Shown: positions 7,646 to 17,078, numbered from the stretch's first letter. The stretch is DNA of 64,000 bases from Arthrobacter stackebrandtii (GCF_017876675.1 NZ_JAGIOI010000001.1:1364001-1428000); one strand, 5' to 3'. Program-made: numbers and translations. The notes: generated by a model not told the origin, from the sequence alone.

Positions 7646-8656
7646 TTATCCGGCGAGCAAATCGGCCACGTAACGCAGCTGCCGGATCCACTGGTGCTCC
7701 TGCCCGCCCTCATGGTTGTTGAAGCGGTAGTACTCAATGTCCTTGCCCGGCTGCACGGGTGCGGCGGAGCCGTAGGCGTTGAAGGAGCCGTAAACGGTGG
7801 ACGGCGGGCAGATGTCGTCCTGGCCGGCGGCCGAGTAGAGCGCCGGGGCGGTGCAGCGGCGGGCGAGGTGGACGCCGTCGAAATAGTTCAGCACCTCAAG
7901 GGCGGCGTCATAGTCGTGGCGGCGGCGCTTGAGGTAGGTGGCGATTTCCGGGTAGGGGCCGCGGCCCGCAATGTCGATGGAGCGGGGGAAGTCCTGCAGG
8001 AAGGGGACGTCGGGCATGACGGCAATGACGCCGTCGAGCCGGCCCGCGGCAAGGCCGGAGGCGGCGATGGTCAGGCCGCCGCCCTGGCTGATGCCGCTGA
8101 CGATGACCCTTCCGGGGTCGATTTCCGGGTGGGCCTGCGCGGCCTCGATGGCGCGGAACGAGTCCACGTAGGCGCGGCGGTAGTAGTAGTCCTCGCGGCT
8201 GTCGATGCCGCGGGTCATCAGCCCCGGATGGGCAGTGCCGCCGGCGGACGCGTGCGGGTCCGGGGTGTCGCCGAGCAGGCCGCCGTAGCCCTGGCCGCGG
8301 GTGTCCATGATGAAGTGGGCGTAACCGGCCTGGGCCCAGCCGGTGTCTTGCTGGACCAGGCCGCGTCCGCCGGAGTAACCGATGTATTGGACCACCACGG
8401 GCAGCTTCTCACCGCGGGCGCGGTTGGCGGGCAGGTGCAGCCAGCCCTTGACCGGGTCGCCTCCGAATCCGGCGAACGTGACATCGAAGCTGTCGATGAC
8501 GGTCAGCATGTTCTCGACCGGCATGAACGTGGCGGCGAGGGGGAATGCACGGGCCTCCGCGATCGTGGCGTCCCAAAAGGCGTCAAAGTCTGCAGGCTCC
8601 GTGAGGTCAGATTCGTAGCTGCGAAGCTGTGCCGGGGGCAGGTCAAAAAGGGGCAT
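7646..8656 (-). CDS. acetyl xylan esterase / cephalosporin-C deacetylase family (AXE1) hydrolase
   Basis: A 336-residue alpha/beta hydrolase of the AXE1 (carbohydrate esterase 7-like) family. The N-terminus MPLFDLPPAQLRSYESDLTEPADFDAFW is characteristic. The RGQ motif is seen (DTRGQGYGG), the nucleophile lies in VSGISQGGG, the acid in AGQDDICPP, and the histidine in NNHEGG near the end. Such enzymes remove acetyl groups from short xylo- or other oligosaccharides. There is no signal peptide, so it acts inside the cell, after uptake. The ATG at 8656 removes an unsupported 49-residue extension. It lies downstream of, and may be cotranscribed with, the ABC permease pair, although a 204-base gap with an inverted repeat intervenes. 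Confidence 0.88.
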   Translation of the reverse strand: MPLFDLPPAQLRSYESDLTEPADFDAFWDATIAEARAFPLAATFMPVENMLTVIDSFDVTFAGFGGDPVKGWLHLPANRARGEKLPVVVQYIGYSGGRGLVQQDTGWAQAGYAHFIMDTRGQGYGGLLGDTPDPHASAGGTAHPGLMTRGIDSREDYYYRRAYVDSFRAIEAAQAHPEIDPGRVIVSGISQGGGLTIAASGLAAGRLDGVIAVMPDVPFLQDFPRSIDIAGRGPYPEIATYLKRRRHDYDAALEVLNYFDGVHLARRCTAPALYSAAGQDDICPPSTVYGSFNAYGSAAPVQPGKDIEYYRFNNHEGGQEHQWIRQLRYVADLLAG

Positions 8657-8753
8657 TGCTGGGTGTCCGTTTCTGGTCGGGCGCGGCAGGTGGCAGGGCG
8701 CGCTGGTCCGTTTTGAACATCCTATGTCCATCCCGCGGGCGCCCCGCATGCCG

Positions 8754-8816
8754 CCGCGAACCCGCACCGCCCGCCCCGATGGACGTTCCACCAGGACAAA
8801 CATTGCGGGTTCGCGG
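8754..8816 (-). terminator. inverted repeat after the MalFG operon
   Basis: 13-bp perfect arms (CCGCGAACCCGCA at 8754-8766 and its complement at 8804-8816) with a 37-base loop, 45 bases after the permease stop. There is no T-run, so it may be a terminator or an RNA-stabilising hairpin. Confidence 0.35.
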
Positions 8817-8860
8817 ACAGCCAGACACTGGCCATGCCGGATTCGGCGTGGCGGCGGGTG

Positions 8861-9802
8861 CTACTTGATGCCTGTGGTGGCGATGCCCTTGATGAGGTAG
8901 CGCTGGCCGAACAGGAAGATCAGGAACACGGGCAGCAGGGACACGATCGACATTGCGAAGAGGGAACCCCAGCTCGTGCCGGCCTGCGAGTCGACAAAGG
9001 CGCGCAGGGCCACGGGAACGGTGAACATGTCCGGATCCGTCAGGTAGATCAGGGCGCCGAAGAAGTCGTTCCAGGTCCAGATGAACGTGAAGATCGTGGT
9101 GGTGGCCAGGGCAGGGACCATCAGTGGCAGGATCACCCGCAGGAAGATGCGGGGGTGGCCGGCCCCGTCAATGCGGGCGGCCTCGTCCAGGTCCTTGGGG
9201 ATGCCGCGGATGAACTGCACCATCAGGAACACGAAGAACGCATCCGTCGCCAGCAGCTTGGGCACAATCAGCGGCCAGAAGGTGTTGACCCAGCCGATCT
9301 GTGAGAACAGCACGTACTGGGGGACGATCACCACGTGGAACGGCAGCATGATGGTCAGCAGCATGACGCCAAAGAGCAGTGTGCTGGCGGTGAACTTCAA
9401 CCGGGCAAAGGCGTAGGCGGCCATGGAGCAGGAAATCAGGTTTCCCAGGATGCAGCCGATGACGACGATCGCGGAGTTGATCATGTAGTGGCCGAAGGGG
9501 TGCGTCAGCGCATTCCAGCCGTTGGTGTAGTTGCTCAGGTCCAGGGTGTTGAGCCACAACCCGGGGTCCTTGAAGATGAGGTCGTCCGGCCGCAGTGATG
9601 AGACCACCATCCAGAGGAGCGGATAGATCATGACCGAACCGCTGATGATCAGCAGGACATGCTTGATGAAGGCGCGGCTGCGCGCCTTCCGGCTGAAGGC
9701 CAGGGTGCCCCTGGATTCGCGGACACGCCGCTTCTTGCGCGGAGCCTCTGGCACAGCATTGGACACTGAGGCGTCCTTGGAGACGGTTTGCAGGTTAGTC
9801 AT
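8861..9802 (-). CDS. carbohydrate ABC transporter permease, MalG type
   Basis: A 313-residue inner-membrane subunit of a CUT1-family sugar importer. About 45 polar N-terminal residues are followed by six membrane segments. The cytoplasmic EAA loop that docks the ATPase is clear: LDEAARIDGAGHPRIFLRVILPLMVP. The ATG at 9802 overlaps the end of the partner permease gene by 8 bases, showing translational coupling. No ATP-binding gene is adjacent; in actinobacteria an MsiK-type ATPase encoded elsewhere usually serves many such importers. Divergently transcribed are three substrate-binding lipoproteins (11079, 14522, 17150) that may all feed this one pore. The substrate is probably an acetylated uronate-containing sugar, judging by neighbours. 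Confidence 0.93.
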   Translation of the reverse strand: MTNLQTVSKDASVSNAVPEAPRKKRRVRESRGTLAFSRKARSRAFIKHVLLIISGSVMIYPLLWMVVSSLRPDDLIFKDPGLWLNTLDLSNYTNGWNALTHPFGHYMINSAIVVIGCILGNLISCSMAAYAFARLKFTASTLLFGVMLLTIMLPFHVVIVPQYVLFSQIGWVNTFWPLIVPKLLATDAFFVFLMVQFIRGIPKDLDEAARIDGAGHPRIFLRVILPLMVPALATTTIFTFIWTWNDFFGALIYLTDPDMFTVPVALRAFVDSQAGTSWGSLFAMSIVSLLPVFLIFLFGQRYLIKGIATTGIK

Positions 9803-10739
9803 CGTAGAACACCCAATACTTAGACGCGACGAAGTTGATGGCGGTGAAGGCCCCGATAATGACCAGCAGCACCCATGCCATGGCGGATGCGTAGCCCATG
9901 TCGAACTGGCCGAAGCCTTTTTGGTAGAGGTAAAGCGTGAAGAACATGGTTGAATCCGAGGGCCCGCCGCTGCCGCCGGAGACAATGAACGCCTGGGTGA
10001 AGGACTGGAAGGCGCCAATGATCTGCAGCACCAGGTTGAAGAAGATGATGGGGCTCAGCAACGGGATCGTGATCTTGATGAATTTCTGCCACGTTGACGC
10101 GCCGTCTACATCTGCCGCCTCGTAGTACATGGCGGGAATCTGGCGCAGCCCGGCCAGGAAGATGATCATTGGGGCGCCAAACGTCCACACATGCAGCAGG
10201 ATGATGGACCCCAAGGCCGTGCTGGGATCGGAGATCCAGCCTGGCCCCTGAATCCCAATCAACGCCAGCAGCTGGTTGACCAGGCCCGTGGTGCCGAAGA
10301 TCTGCTTCCACAAAATCGCGATGGCGACGGAGCCGCCCAACAGAGAGGGCAGGTAGAACACGGAACGGTAGAACGGCAGCCCCCGGATGCCCTTGTCCAG
10401 AACCAGGGCGATCAGCAGCGCAACTGCCAGCTGGATGGGGACACCCACCAAGACATATGTGAATGTGACACCGAGGGAGTTGTGCAGCCTCGTGTCCTTC
10501 AACATGCGGGCAAAGTTGTCCAGCCCGATCCAGTTCGGGGACTGCAGCAGGTTGTAGTCCGTAAAGGACAAGTAGAGCGATGCAAGCATCGGGCCCACGG
10601 TGATGAAGGCCAGGCCGATGATCCACGGCAACAGGAAGATGTACGCCGCCTTGTTGTCGCGCCGGTCGGCCTTCTTCTCTTCCGCGGTCTTGGGCGCGGT
10701 GCGGCGCTTGATCTTGGAAAGTTCACCCAGGGCACTCAT
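9795..10739 (-). CDS. carbohydrate ABC transporter permease, MalF type
   Basis: A 314-residue CUT1 permease with six membrane helices; the first begins YIFLLPWIIGLAFITVGPM. The EAA loop is YEAADVDGASTWQKFIKITIPLLSP. GAAGGGGG lies 7 bases before the ATG. It is the first gene of the leftward transport unit and is followed by the MalG-type partner (8-base overlap). The divergent control region with two LacI-type operators separates it from the first binding-protein gene, so both directions may respond to the LacI regulator at 28009. Confidence 0.93.
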   Translation of the reverse strand: MSALGELSKIKRRTAPKTAEEKKADRRDNKAAYIFLLPWIIGLAFITVGPMLASLYLSFTDYNLLQSPNWIGLDNFARMLKDTRLHNSLGVTFTYVLVGVPIQLAVALLIALVLDKGIRGLPFYRSVFYLPSLLGGSVAIAILWKQIFGTTGLVNQLLALIGIQGPGWISDPSTALGSIILLHVWTFGAPMIIFLAGLRQIPAMYYEAADVDGASTWQKFIKITIPLLSPIIFFNLVLQIIGAFQSFTQAFIVSGGSGGPSDSTMFFTLYLYQKGFGQFDMGYASAMAWVLLVIIGAFTAINFVASKYWVFYDD

Positions 10740-10959
10740 GGCTGAGCCCCCTTCGGCATTGTCCCGGCATCAAACATGCCTGCGGTGCGGGCAGCATCGC
10801 CTCGGTCGTGGACCAGCATGCGAACCTCCTTTGGTTACGTGGGCGGGGAATTTTTGACAGATTTTCACTAGACTTGGCGTTTGTGCGATGGTGGCCGGCC
10901 GAGCCGGAAGGCCCCAAATGAGCGAGACCCACACCACAAGATCGAAGTGACTAATTCCA

Positions 10960-10975
10960 AAGTAAACGTTTTCTT
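10960..10975. promoter_or_regulatory. LacI-type operator 1 (uronate-cluster type)
   Basis: AAGTAAACGTTTTCTT, palindromic except for one pair, overlapping the -35 box of the rightward promoter. It shares the ACGTTTTCTT half with the other GAAAGCGTTTTC-type sites of this island. Confidence 0.6.
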
Positions 10976-11006
10976 GACGTCTGTACAGCCCGTTTGGTAA
11001 ATTTCG

Positions 11007-11020
11007 AGAAAGCGTTTTCT
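11007..11020. promoter_or_regulatory. LacI-type operator 2 (uronate-cluster type)
   Basis: AGAAAGCGTTTTCT lies just after the predicted -10 of the binding-protein gene, where a bound repressor would block initiation. It is identical to the core of the palindrome at 27891-27910. Confidence 0.7.
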
Positions 11021-11078
11021 GTGACCGGCGCCACAAGGGCCCCAAGAGTGCAGATTCGCACCCATGAGAGGTTGAACA

Positions 11079-12377
11079 ATGAAGTTTCAGCTCAAACGGC
11101 AGGCCGTCCTTGCAACGTCGGCACTGGCGGCAGCCGCCCTGGTGCTCACAGGATGCGGAGCATCCAGTTCCCCTGAAAAGGAGGGCACGGCAGCCGATCC
11201 GGTGACCATCCGCTTTGCCTGGTGGGGCAATGATGCCCGCGCCAAGACGACTTTTGAGGTCATAAAGGCCTTCGAGGCAGAGAACCCGGGCATCAAGGTC
11301 AAGGGTGAAAGCACCGAGTTCAGCTCCTACTGGGACAAAATGGCCACGCAGGTTGCCGGCGGCGACACCCCGGACGTCCTGACCATGAGCGGCTCCTATC
11401 CCAGCGAATACTCCAGCCGCGGCGTACTTCTGGACCTGGACACGCTCAAGGAGCCCATCGACACCTCCAAGTTCGCCCCCGGCACTGTGGAACTGGGCCA
11501 GATCAACGACAAGCAGTACACCATTACCGCTGGCGTGAACTCGATGTCCATGGTCCTGGACCCCGCAGTCTTCGAGGCGGCCGGCGTCGAGCTTCCCAAG
11601 GATGACAGCTGGACCTGGGACGACTACAAGGAGATCTCCGCCAAGATCACCGAGGGCTCCCCGACAGGCACCTTTGGCACCACGCCCATGGCCAATGACT
11701 CCTTCCTGGCCGTCTGGGCCCGGCAGGGCGGCGAGCCGCTGTACACCGCAGACGGCTCGAAGCTGGGCATCAGCGATGCCCGCGTCGCGGACTGGCTGCA
11801 GATGAACCTGGACCTGCAAAAGTCCGGCGGCTCCCCCAGCGCCTCCCAGGTTGTGGAGGACACCTCGGCCCAGCCCGAGCAGACGCTCCTGGGCCAGGGA
11901 AAGCAGGGGATGAAGGTCTCCTGGAGCAACCAGCTCAACTCATATTCTTCCAAGGACCTGATCATTGCCAAGCTCCCCGGCGAGTCGGTCCAGGGCGGCG
12001 CCTGGCTGCGCTCGTCCATGGAATACGCCATCTCCGCCAAGTCCAAGAACACGGCGGCAGCGGCAAAGTTTGTGGACTTCCTGGTCAACAGCACGGAAGC
12101 CGGTGAACTGATCAAGAGCGACCGCGGCATGCCCGCCAACCTCGACGTCCGCGAGGCGGTGAAGCCGCTGCTCAATGAAAACCAGGTCAAGGAAGCCGCC
12201 TACCTGGACCGCATTGCGGAAATGAAACTGACCCCGCCCACACCCTTCCCGGCGGGCTCCTCCGCCACCATGGAGATCCTGAACCGCAACATGACGGATG
12301 TCCTCTTTGAGAAGGCCACTGTAGACCAGGGCGCCGCGAAATTTGTCGAGGAAGTCAACCTGAACCTCACCAAGTAG
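11079..12377 (+). CDS. ABC sugar-binding lipoprotein 1 of the uronate island
   Basis: A 432-residue extracellular solute-binding protein (family 1). It has a Sec-type lipoprotein signal with lipobox LTGC (Cys25). The mature start FAWWGNDARAKTTFEVIKAFE is typical of CUT1 binding proteins. A shared block, SSYWDKMATQVAGGDTPDVL and EYSSRG..LDL, recurs in the two binding proteins at 14522 and 17150, so the three are paralogues. GAGAGG precedes the ATG. It is first in a rightward unit with two esterases, an enolase-superfamily enzyme and the other binding proteins. A strong hairpin follows its stop and may raise its expression relative to downstream genes. Confidence 0.93.
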   Translation: MKFQLKRQAVLATSALAAAALVLTGCGASSSPEKEGTAADPVTIRFAWWGNDARAKTTFEVIKAFEAENPGIKVKGESTEFSSYWDKMATQVAGGDTPDVLTMSGSYPSEYSSRGVLLDLDTLKEPIDTSKFAPGTVELGQINDKQYTITAGVNSMSMVLDPAVFEAAGVELPKDDSWTWDDYKEISAKITEGSPTGTFGTTPMANDSFLAVWARQGGEPLYTADGSKLGISDARVADWLQMNLDLQKSGGSPSASQVVEDTSAQPEQTLLGQGKQGMKVSWSNQLNSYSSKDLIIAKLPGESVQGGAWLRSSMEYAISAKSKNTAAAAKFVDFLVNSTEAGELIKSDRGMPANLDVREAVKPLLNENQVKEAAYLDRIAEMKLTPPTPFPAGSSATMEILNRNMTDVLFEKATVDQGAAKFVEEVNLNLTK

Positions 12378-12387
12378 CGACACCGCC

Positions 12388-12419
12388 GGGCCGGGCGCCT
12401 GCCACCAGGCGCCCGGCCC
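12388..12419 (+). terminator. strong intercistronic hairpin after binding protein 1
   Basis: A 14-bp perfect stem (GGGCCGGGCGCCTG and its complement) with a CCAC loop begins 10 bases after the stop. There is no T-run, so partial termination or 3'-end protection of the binding-protein message is more likely than full termination. Confidence 0.55.
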
Positions 12420-12443
12420 TCCCCACTGTTGAAAGGCAACATC

Positions 12444-13607
12444 GTGGCATTCCCCGAACGGCCCAGCGCCATCCCCGGCTATGAGGACTGGCCCGCCTAT
12501 GTCCGGTCCCGCCCGACGGCGGACGTCCCGCCCCGCTCGCGGGCGCTGGCCGGCGTGCTTGGCGTGCCAGCTCCCCCGGATGAGGTGTCCCCCACCGTTG
12601 AGTGGGAAGGGACGCACGACGGCGTCACCACCACCGCGCTCAGCTGGCAGTTGGGCTTTGGGCCGCGCACGCGGGCATGGCTGGTGAAGCCCGCCGGCAC
12701 TGCCGGGCCGCTTCCCGCGGTGCTGGCCCTGCACTGCCACGCCGGCGACAAATACACGGGTGCCAGCCGGCTCGTGGAGTTCCCGCCGGGCCGCACTGAG
12801 CCCGGCGTGGACAGCGATCCCCGCCGCCACGATTTGTACGGCGGCCGGGCGCTGGCGACGGAGCTGGCCCGCGAGGGTTTTGCCGTCCTGGCCCATGACA
12901 CATTTTCATGGGGCAGCCGCCGCTTCACCCTTGAGGCTCCCCCGTGGCGCACGGCCGATGCCCTGGCCGGACGTGAGGCGCAGTGGCGGGAACAGTGCCG
13001 CACACCGGGTGCGGCCGAGGCCTACAACGCCGCGGCGGCCTTCCATGAGGACACCGTGGCCAAGGCGGCCGGGCTGGCCGGAACCAGCCTGGCCGGCACG
13101 GTGGCCCACGACGACCTGGCCGCACTTGGCGTCCTGGCGTCCCTTCCCGGGGTCGACCCGTCACGGCTGGGCTGCCTCGGATTTTCTGGCGGCGGCGGAC
13201 GCGCCCTGGTGCTGGCAGCGCTGTCCCCGGCAATTCGCAGCTACTCGGTGACCGCCATGATGACCACGTTTGATTCGCTCTTTCCCGCCTATCTGGACGC
13301 CCATTCCTGGCTCCTTCAGACCCCGGGGCTGGCACGCCTGGGCGAATGGCCTGAGTTCACGGCCCTCCCGGATGCCGCCCGCTTTCTGGTCCAGTACGCC
13401 CTCGAGGATGATCTGTTTCCGGCCGCCGGCATGCGCGCCGCCAACAAGATGCTGGATGACCTCCACCCCTCCGGCCGCTACACGGGCACCTTCTGGCCCG
13501 GGGGCCACGAATTCACCATCCCCATGCAGGAGGAGGCTTTCGCCTTTCTCCGCGATGCCCTTGCGCCCGCATCAGCCACGCCAGCCACCACGAAGAGGAC
13601 CGCATGA
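12444..13607 (+). CDS. alpha/beta hydrolase (acetyl-esterase / dienelactone-hydrolase type)
   Basis: A 387-residue cytoplasmic hydrolase. The nucleophile motif is LGFSGGGGR (serine near residue 242), an acidic residue lies in YALEDDLFP, and the histidine lies in WPGGHEFTIP near the end. A LHCHAGDKY segment corresponds to the oxyanion-hole region. There is no signal peptide. The GTG at 12444 is chosen because GAAAGG lies 7 bases before it. It overlaps the next hydrolase by 4 bases (ATGA). Being next to uptake genes, it probably deacetylates or otherwise de-esterifies imported sugars; the exact ester is unknown. Confidence 0.82.
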   Translation: MAFPERPSAIPGYEDWPAYVRSRPTADVPPRSRALAGVLGVPAPPDEVSPTVEWEGTHDGVTTTALSWQLGFGPRTRAWLVKPAGTAGPLPAVLALHCHAGDKYTGASRLVEFPPGRTEPGVDSDPRRHDLYGGRALATELAREGFAVLAHDTFSWGSRRFTLEAPPWRTADALAGREAQWREQCRTPGAAEAYNAAAAFHEDTVAKAAGLAGTSLAGTVAHDDLAALGVLASLPGVDPSRLGCLGFSGGGGRALVLAALSPAIRSYSVTAMMTTFDSLFPAYLDAHSWLLQTPGLARLGEWPEFTALPDAARFLVQYALEDDLFPAAGMRAANKMLDDLHPSGRYTGTFWPGGHEFTIPMQEEAFAFLRDALAPASATPATTKRTA

Positions 13608-14446
13608 ACCTGCCGCAGGCCAAGGCACCCGCAGATGCGGCCCGGCACTTCACGGTGACCGGGTCCGGCGTCGTGCCTGAAGAAAGGCGGCAGGAGGGCA
13701 ACCTCCGCCATGTCGAGGCATTCTGCCCGGCAAACCTTGCCGGGCGCCCCGTCTTCATGGTGCTCCCCGGCGGCGGCTACCGGCACCATGCCGACCACGA
13801 GGGCCGTGACGTGGCGGAGTGGCTGAACACGCTCGGCATCAACGCCGTCGTGTTGAAGTACAGCATCGCAGGCGATTCTCCCGTCGATGTGCTGCACCCG
13901 GCGCCGCTGCAGGACGCGCGCTCGGTCCTGGCCTGGCTGCGCGGCGGGGACTCCGGACTGGCCGTGGACAGCTCCCGGATCGGTGTTATCGGCTTCTCTG
14001 CCGGCGGCCACCTTGCCGCCACGATTTCGACGGGCGCCGATGCCGGCCCGGCCGCCGCCCGCCCCGACTTGGCGGTGCTCTGCTATCCGGTGGTTTCCAT
14101 GGTGTCGCACACCCACGAAGGCTCCGTTGCGGCACTGTTGGGTCCGGACGCGGCGCTCGACCGGCGGCGGGCGCTGTCCGCGGAACATGCCGTGGACGGC
14201 GCGACCCCGCCAACATTTCTCTGGCACACCGCCGACGACGGAGCCGTCCCCGTGGAAAACTCGCTGTCCCACGCAGCGGCCCTGGCCCGCCACGGCGTGC
14301 CGTTCGAGCTGCACGTCTTCCCCCACGGCAGGCACGGCATGGGCCTGGCCGTCAATGAACCCGGCGGCCGACACGCGGCCGCCGACTGGGCCCGGCTGTG
14401 CCGGAACTGGCTGGCCGGCCGGGGCTGGCTGAACGGCCCGGGCTGA
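13604..14446 (+). CDS. alpha/beta hydrolase (BD-FAE/acetylesterase type)
   Basis: A 280-residue cytoplasmic esterase of the hormone-sensitive-lipase/BD-FAE group. The oxyanion motif is LPGGGYRHHADHEG, the nucleophile lies in GVIGFSAGGHLAA, the acid in WHTADDGAVP, and the histidine in FPHGRHGMGLA. The start overlaps the stop of the preceding hydrolase, so both proteins are made from one message. The family includes xylan and feruloyl esterases. Two different esterases in tandem suggest the imported oligomer carries more than one acyl position. Substrate not determined. Confidence 0.85.
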   Translation: MNLPQAKAPADAARHFTVTGSGVVPEERRQEGNLRHVEAFCPANLAGRPVFMVLPGGGYRHHADHEGRDVAEWLNTLGINAVVLKYSIAGDSPVDVLHPAPLQDARSVLAWLRGGDSGLAVDSSRIGVIGFSAGGHLAATISTGADAGPAAARPDLAVLCYPVVSMVSHTHEGSVAALLGPDAALDRRRALSAEHAVDGATPPTFLWHTADDGAVPVENSLSHAAALARHGVPFELHVFPHGRHGMGLAVNEPGGRHAAADWARLCRNWLAGRGWLNGPG

Positions 14447-14521
14447 GCCTTGGCCGGCCCGGCCCGAATTTGAGTTCTGCGTTTCCCCCTTTCCATCCCT
14501 TTTGCATTGGAAGAAGGCACC

Positions 14522-15829
14522 ATGAAATCCACAATCAACCGACGCCAGTTCGGGCAGCTCCTGTTGGGCACCGCTGCGGTGGGCCTGTTTGCAACGGCCT
14601 GCGGGGCCGAACCGGGCACATCGGCCGACGGCAGCACCACGCTGTCCTTCGCATGGTGGGGCAACGACTTTCTCAACGCACAGACCAACGAGGTGACAGC
14701 CGCCTTTGAAGCGGAAAACTCCACCGTCACCATCCACCCGCGCCCCGGAGAATGGGGCAGCTATTGGGACAAGCTCGCAACAGTCACTGCCGGCAAGGAT
14801 TCCCCCGACGTCATCCAGATGGACCAAAAGTACATTGCAGAATACGGCGGCCGCGGCGCCCTCATGGACCTGTCCACCCTGGGTGTGGACACCTCCAAGA
14901 TCGACAAGGAGGCACTGGCCACGGGACAGTACTCCGGCAAGCAGTACGGATTCAGCACGGGCCAAAACGCACTGGTGGTCATGGCCAACACCGCCGTGTT
15001 CAAGGAGGCCGGGGTGGAACTGCCCGACGACCTGACCTGGACCTGGGACGACTACACGAAACTCGCCGCCACAATCTCCGGGGCCGGCAAGGGAACGCTT
15101 TACGGGGCGTCGTACGGAAACAATGAGTCGAGCCTCATCATCTGGCTGGGCCAGCACGGCGAGCAGCTCTACACCGCGGACGGGGAGCTTGGCTTCAAGG
15201 AGGAGACGGCGGCAAAGTTCTGGGAACAACTCAAGCTCCAGCGCGACAACGGCGCCAGCCCGCCGGCCAGCATCCAAAGCGAGGATTCCTCGGCCAGCCT
15301 GGAAAACAGCCTCTTCGGCACCAACCGGCTGGCCATGGGGTGGAGCTGGACCAATCAGCTGGCCTCACTGGAAAGTGCCACGGGCAGTGAAGTCAAGATG
15401 CTGCGCGCACCGAGCCTCGACGGCTCCGCCGCGGACAACGGCATGTACTTCAAGCCCACCATGTACTGGTCCGTCTCTTCCCAGTCCAAGAACCCGGAGG
15501 CGGCCGGAAAGTTCGTGGACTACCTGCTGAACAACGTCGACGCCGGAAAGATCCTCATGACCGACCGCGGCATCCCCACCAACAGCGAGGTGCTGGCCGC
15601 CATCACACCGGCCCTGAAGCCCGCGGACACTGCCGTGGTGAAATTCCTGGCGGACATCAAGCCCGACATCAACCAGGCACCGCCCATCCCGCCCGTGGGT
15701 GCCAGCGGCATCCAGGAAGCAATCATCCGCGCCACAACGGACGTGCTCTTTGACAGGCTCACACCGGAGCAGGCAGCCGCGGCATTCACCACCGAAGCCC
15801 AGGCCATGCTGGATTCCGCCCGGAAGTAG
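14522..15829 (+). CDS. ABC sugar-binding lipoprotein 2 of the uronate island
   Basis: A 435-residue binding protein, paralogous to those at 11079 and 17150 (shared WGSYWDKLAT...DSPDVIQMD.KYIAEY..RGAL.DL). The leader has a twin-arginine look (INRRQFGQLLL) and a lipobox ending in TACG, so it may be exported folded through Tat. AAGAAGG precedes the ATG. No dedicated permease genes accompany it; it probably docks with the pair at 8861-10739. Differences in the ligand-facing region relative to its paralogues suggest a related but distinct oligomer. Confidence 0.92.
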   Translation: MKSTINRRQFGQLLLGTAAVGLFATACGAEPGTSADGSTTLSFAWWGNDFLNAQTNEVTAAFEAENSTVTIHPRPGEWGSYWDKLATVTAGKDSPDVIQMDQKYIAEYGGRGALMDLSTLGVDTSKIDKEALATGQYSGKQYGFSTGQNALVVMANTAVFKEAGVELPDDLTWTWDDYTKLAATISGAGKGTLYGASYGNNESSLIIWLGQHGEQLYTADGELGFKEETAAKFWEQLKLQRDNGASPPASIQSEDSSASLENSLFGTNRLAMGWSWTNQLASLESATGSEVKMLRAPSLDGSAADNGMYFKPTMYWSVSSQSKNPEAAGKFVDYLLNNVDAGKILMTDRGIPTNSEVLAAITPALKPADTAVVKFLADIKPDINQAPPIPPVGASGIQEAIIRATTDVLFDRLTPEQAAAAFTTEAQAMLDSARK

Positions 15830-15899
15830 CCGCCCGCCGCCGGCATGCCGGCACACCGCCAAATCCCGGAGAACGGCCCCACCGAGTAAAGGAACAACA

Positions 15900-17078
15900 A
15901 TGTCACTGCTCACCCCACCACGCACACAACCCTCCAGCACCTTGACCGGCAGTCGGATTGAATGGATCAGGCTGTCCTCAGTGGCCCTGCCGCTGGCAGT
16001 CCCCGTCAGCGACGCCAAGGTCTTCACCGGCCGGCAGAAGCCCATGACCGAGGTCATTTTCCTGTTCACCGAACTGCGCACCGCAGACGGTACGGAAGGA
16101 ATCGGATTCAGCTACTCAAAACGCGCCGGCGGCCCCGGCCAATTTGCCCATGCACGGGAGATTGCCGGAGAGCTTCTGGGCGAGGACGCCAACGACATCC
16201 AGCGACTTTGGACGAAGCTGGCCTGGGCCGGCGCCTCGGTCGGCAGGTCCGGGCTGGCCACCCAGGCCATCGCATCCATGGACATCGCCCTGTGGGACGT
16301 GAAAGCCAAGCGCGCCAACCTCCCCCTCGCCAAGCTGCTGGGCGCCCACCGGGATTCCGTGCGCTGCTACAACACCTCCGGCGGATTCCTGCACACCCCG
16401 CTGGAACAGGTGCTGGACAATGCCGACGCCACGGTGGCCAACGGAATCGGCGGCATCAAGATCAAGGTGGGCCACCCCGACGCAGCCGTGGACCTGGCCC
16501 GAGTTGCCGCCGTCCACGAGCGGCTGGGCGGGTCCGTCCCGCTCATGGTCGACGCCAACCAGCAATGGGACAGGACCACCGCAACGCACATGGGCCGGAT
16601 CCTGGAACAGTACAACCTCGCCTGGATCGAGGAGCCCCTGGACGCCTATGACGCCGTGGGCCACGCCGATCTGGCAGCCGCCCTCGACACCCCGATTGCA
16701 ACGGGTGAAATGCTGGCCAGCGTGGCCGAGCACTGGGAACTGATCCGGCACAAGTCAGCCGACATCATCCAGCCGGACGCCCCGCGGATTGGCGGCATCA
16801 CCCAATTCCTGAAACTCGCAGCCCTGGCCGACCACGCCGGACTCGACCTGGCCCCGCACTTTGCCATGGAGATCCACCTCCACCTTGCCGCCGCATACCC
16901 GCGCGAACCCTGGGTGGAGCACTTCGACTGGCTCGAACCGTTGTTCAACGAGCGGCTCGAGACCAGGGACGGACGCATGCTCGTCCCCGACCGTCCGGGA
17001 CTGGGCATCACGCTCACCGAACAAGCCCGCGCCTGGACCGTGGCCACCGCAGAATTCGGCGGGCCGGGCCGCTCCTGA
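15900..17078 (+). CDS. enolase-superfamily sugar-acid dehydratase (talarate/galactarate dehydratase-like)
   Basis: A 392-residue mandelate-racemase-group enzyme. The catalytic set is complete: KIK with Lys187 and Lys189, metal ligands Asp218, Glu244 and Glu270, and the general acid/base His320 in APHFAMEIHLHL. The order and spacing agree, as I recall them, with L-talarate/galactarate dehydratase. AAAGGAA precedes the ATG. In context it would dehydrate an aldarate made by the uronate dehydrogenase at 25438, or open an aldarolactone as cycloisomerases of this superfamily do. The exact acid cannot be settled from sequence alone. Confidence 0.85.
   Translation: MSLLTPPRTQPSSTLTGSRIEWIRLSSVALPLAVPVSDAKVFTGRQKPMTEVIFLFTELRTADGTEGIGFSYSKRAGGPGQFAHAREIAGELLGEDANDIQRLWTKLAWAGASVGRSGLATQAIASMDIALWDVKAKRANLPLAKLLGAHRDSVRCYNTSGGFLHTPLEQVLDNADATVANGIGGIKIKVGHPDAAVDLARVAAVHERLGGSVPLMVDANQQWDRTTATHMGRILEQYNLAWIEEPLDAYDAVGHADLAAALDTPIATGEMLASVAEHWELIRHKSADIIQPDAPRIGGITQFLKLAALADHAGLDLAPHFAMEIHLHLAAAYPREPWVEHFDWLEPLFNERLETRDGRMLVPDRPGLGITLTEQARAWTVATAEFGGPGRS

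Larger units (their letters stand above)
10740..11078. promoter_or_regulatory. divergent control region between the permease pair and the first binding protein
   Basis: This 339-base gap has no gene. Rightward, a promoter is visible: TTGACG at 10974-10979, a 17-base spacer, and GTAAAT at 10997-11002. Two LacI-type operators frame it, one over the -35 and one at the expected start of transcription. The leftward promoter is not clear to me. Confidence 0.6.

Noticed and set aside
10740-11078. Missing ABC ATPase gene in the control region
   Set aside because: Checked both strands for a Walker A-type frame here and in the two importer operons; none is present.
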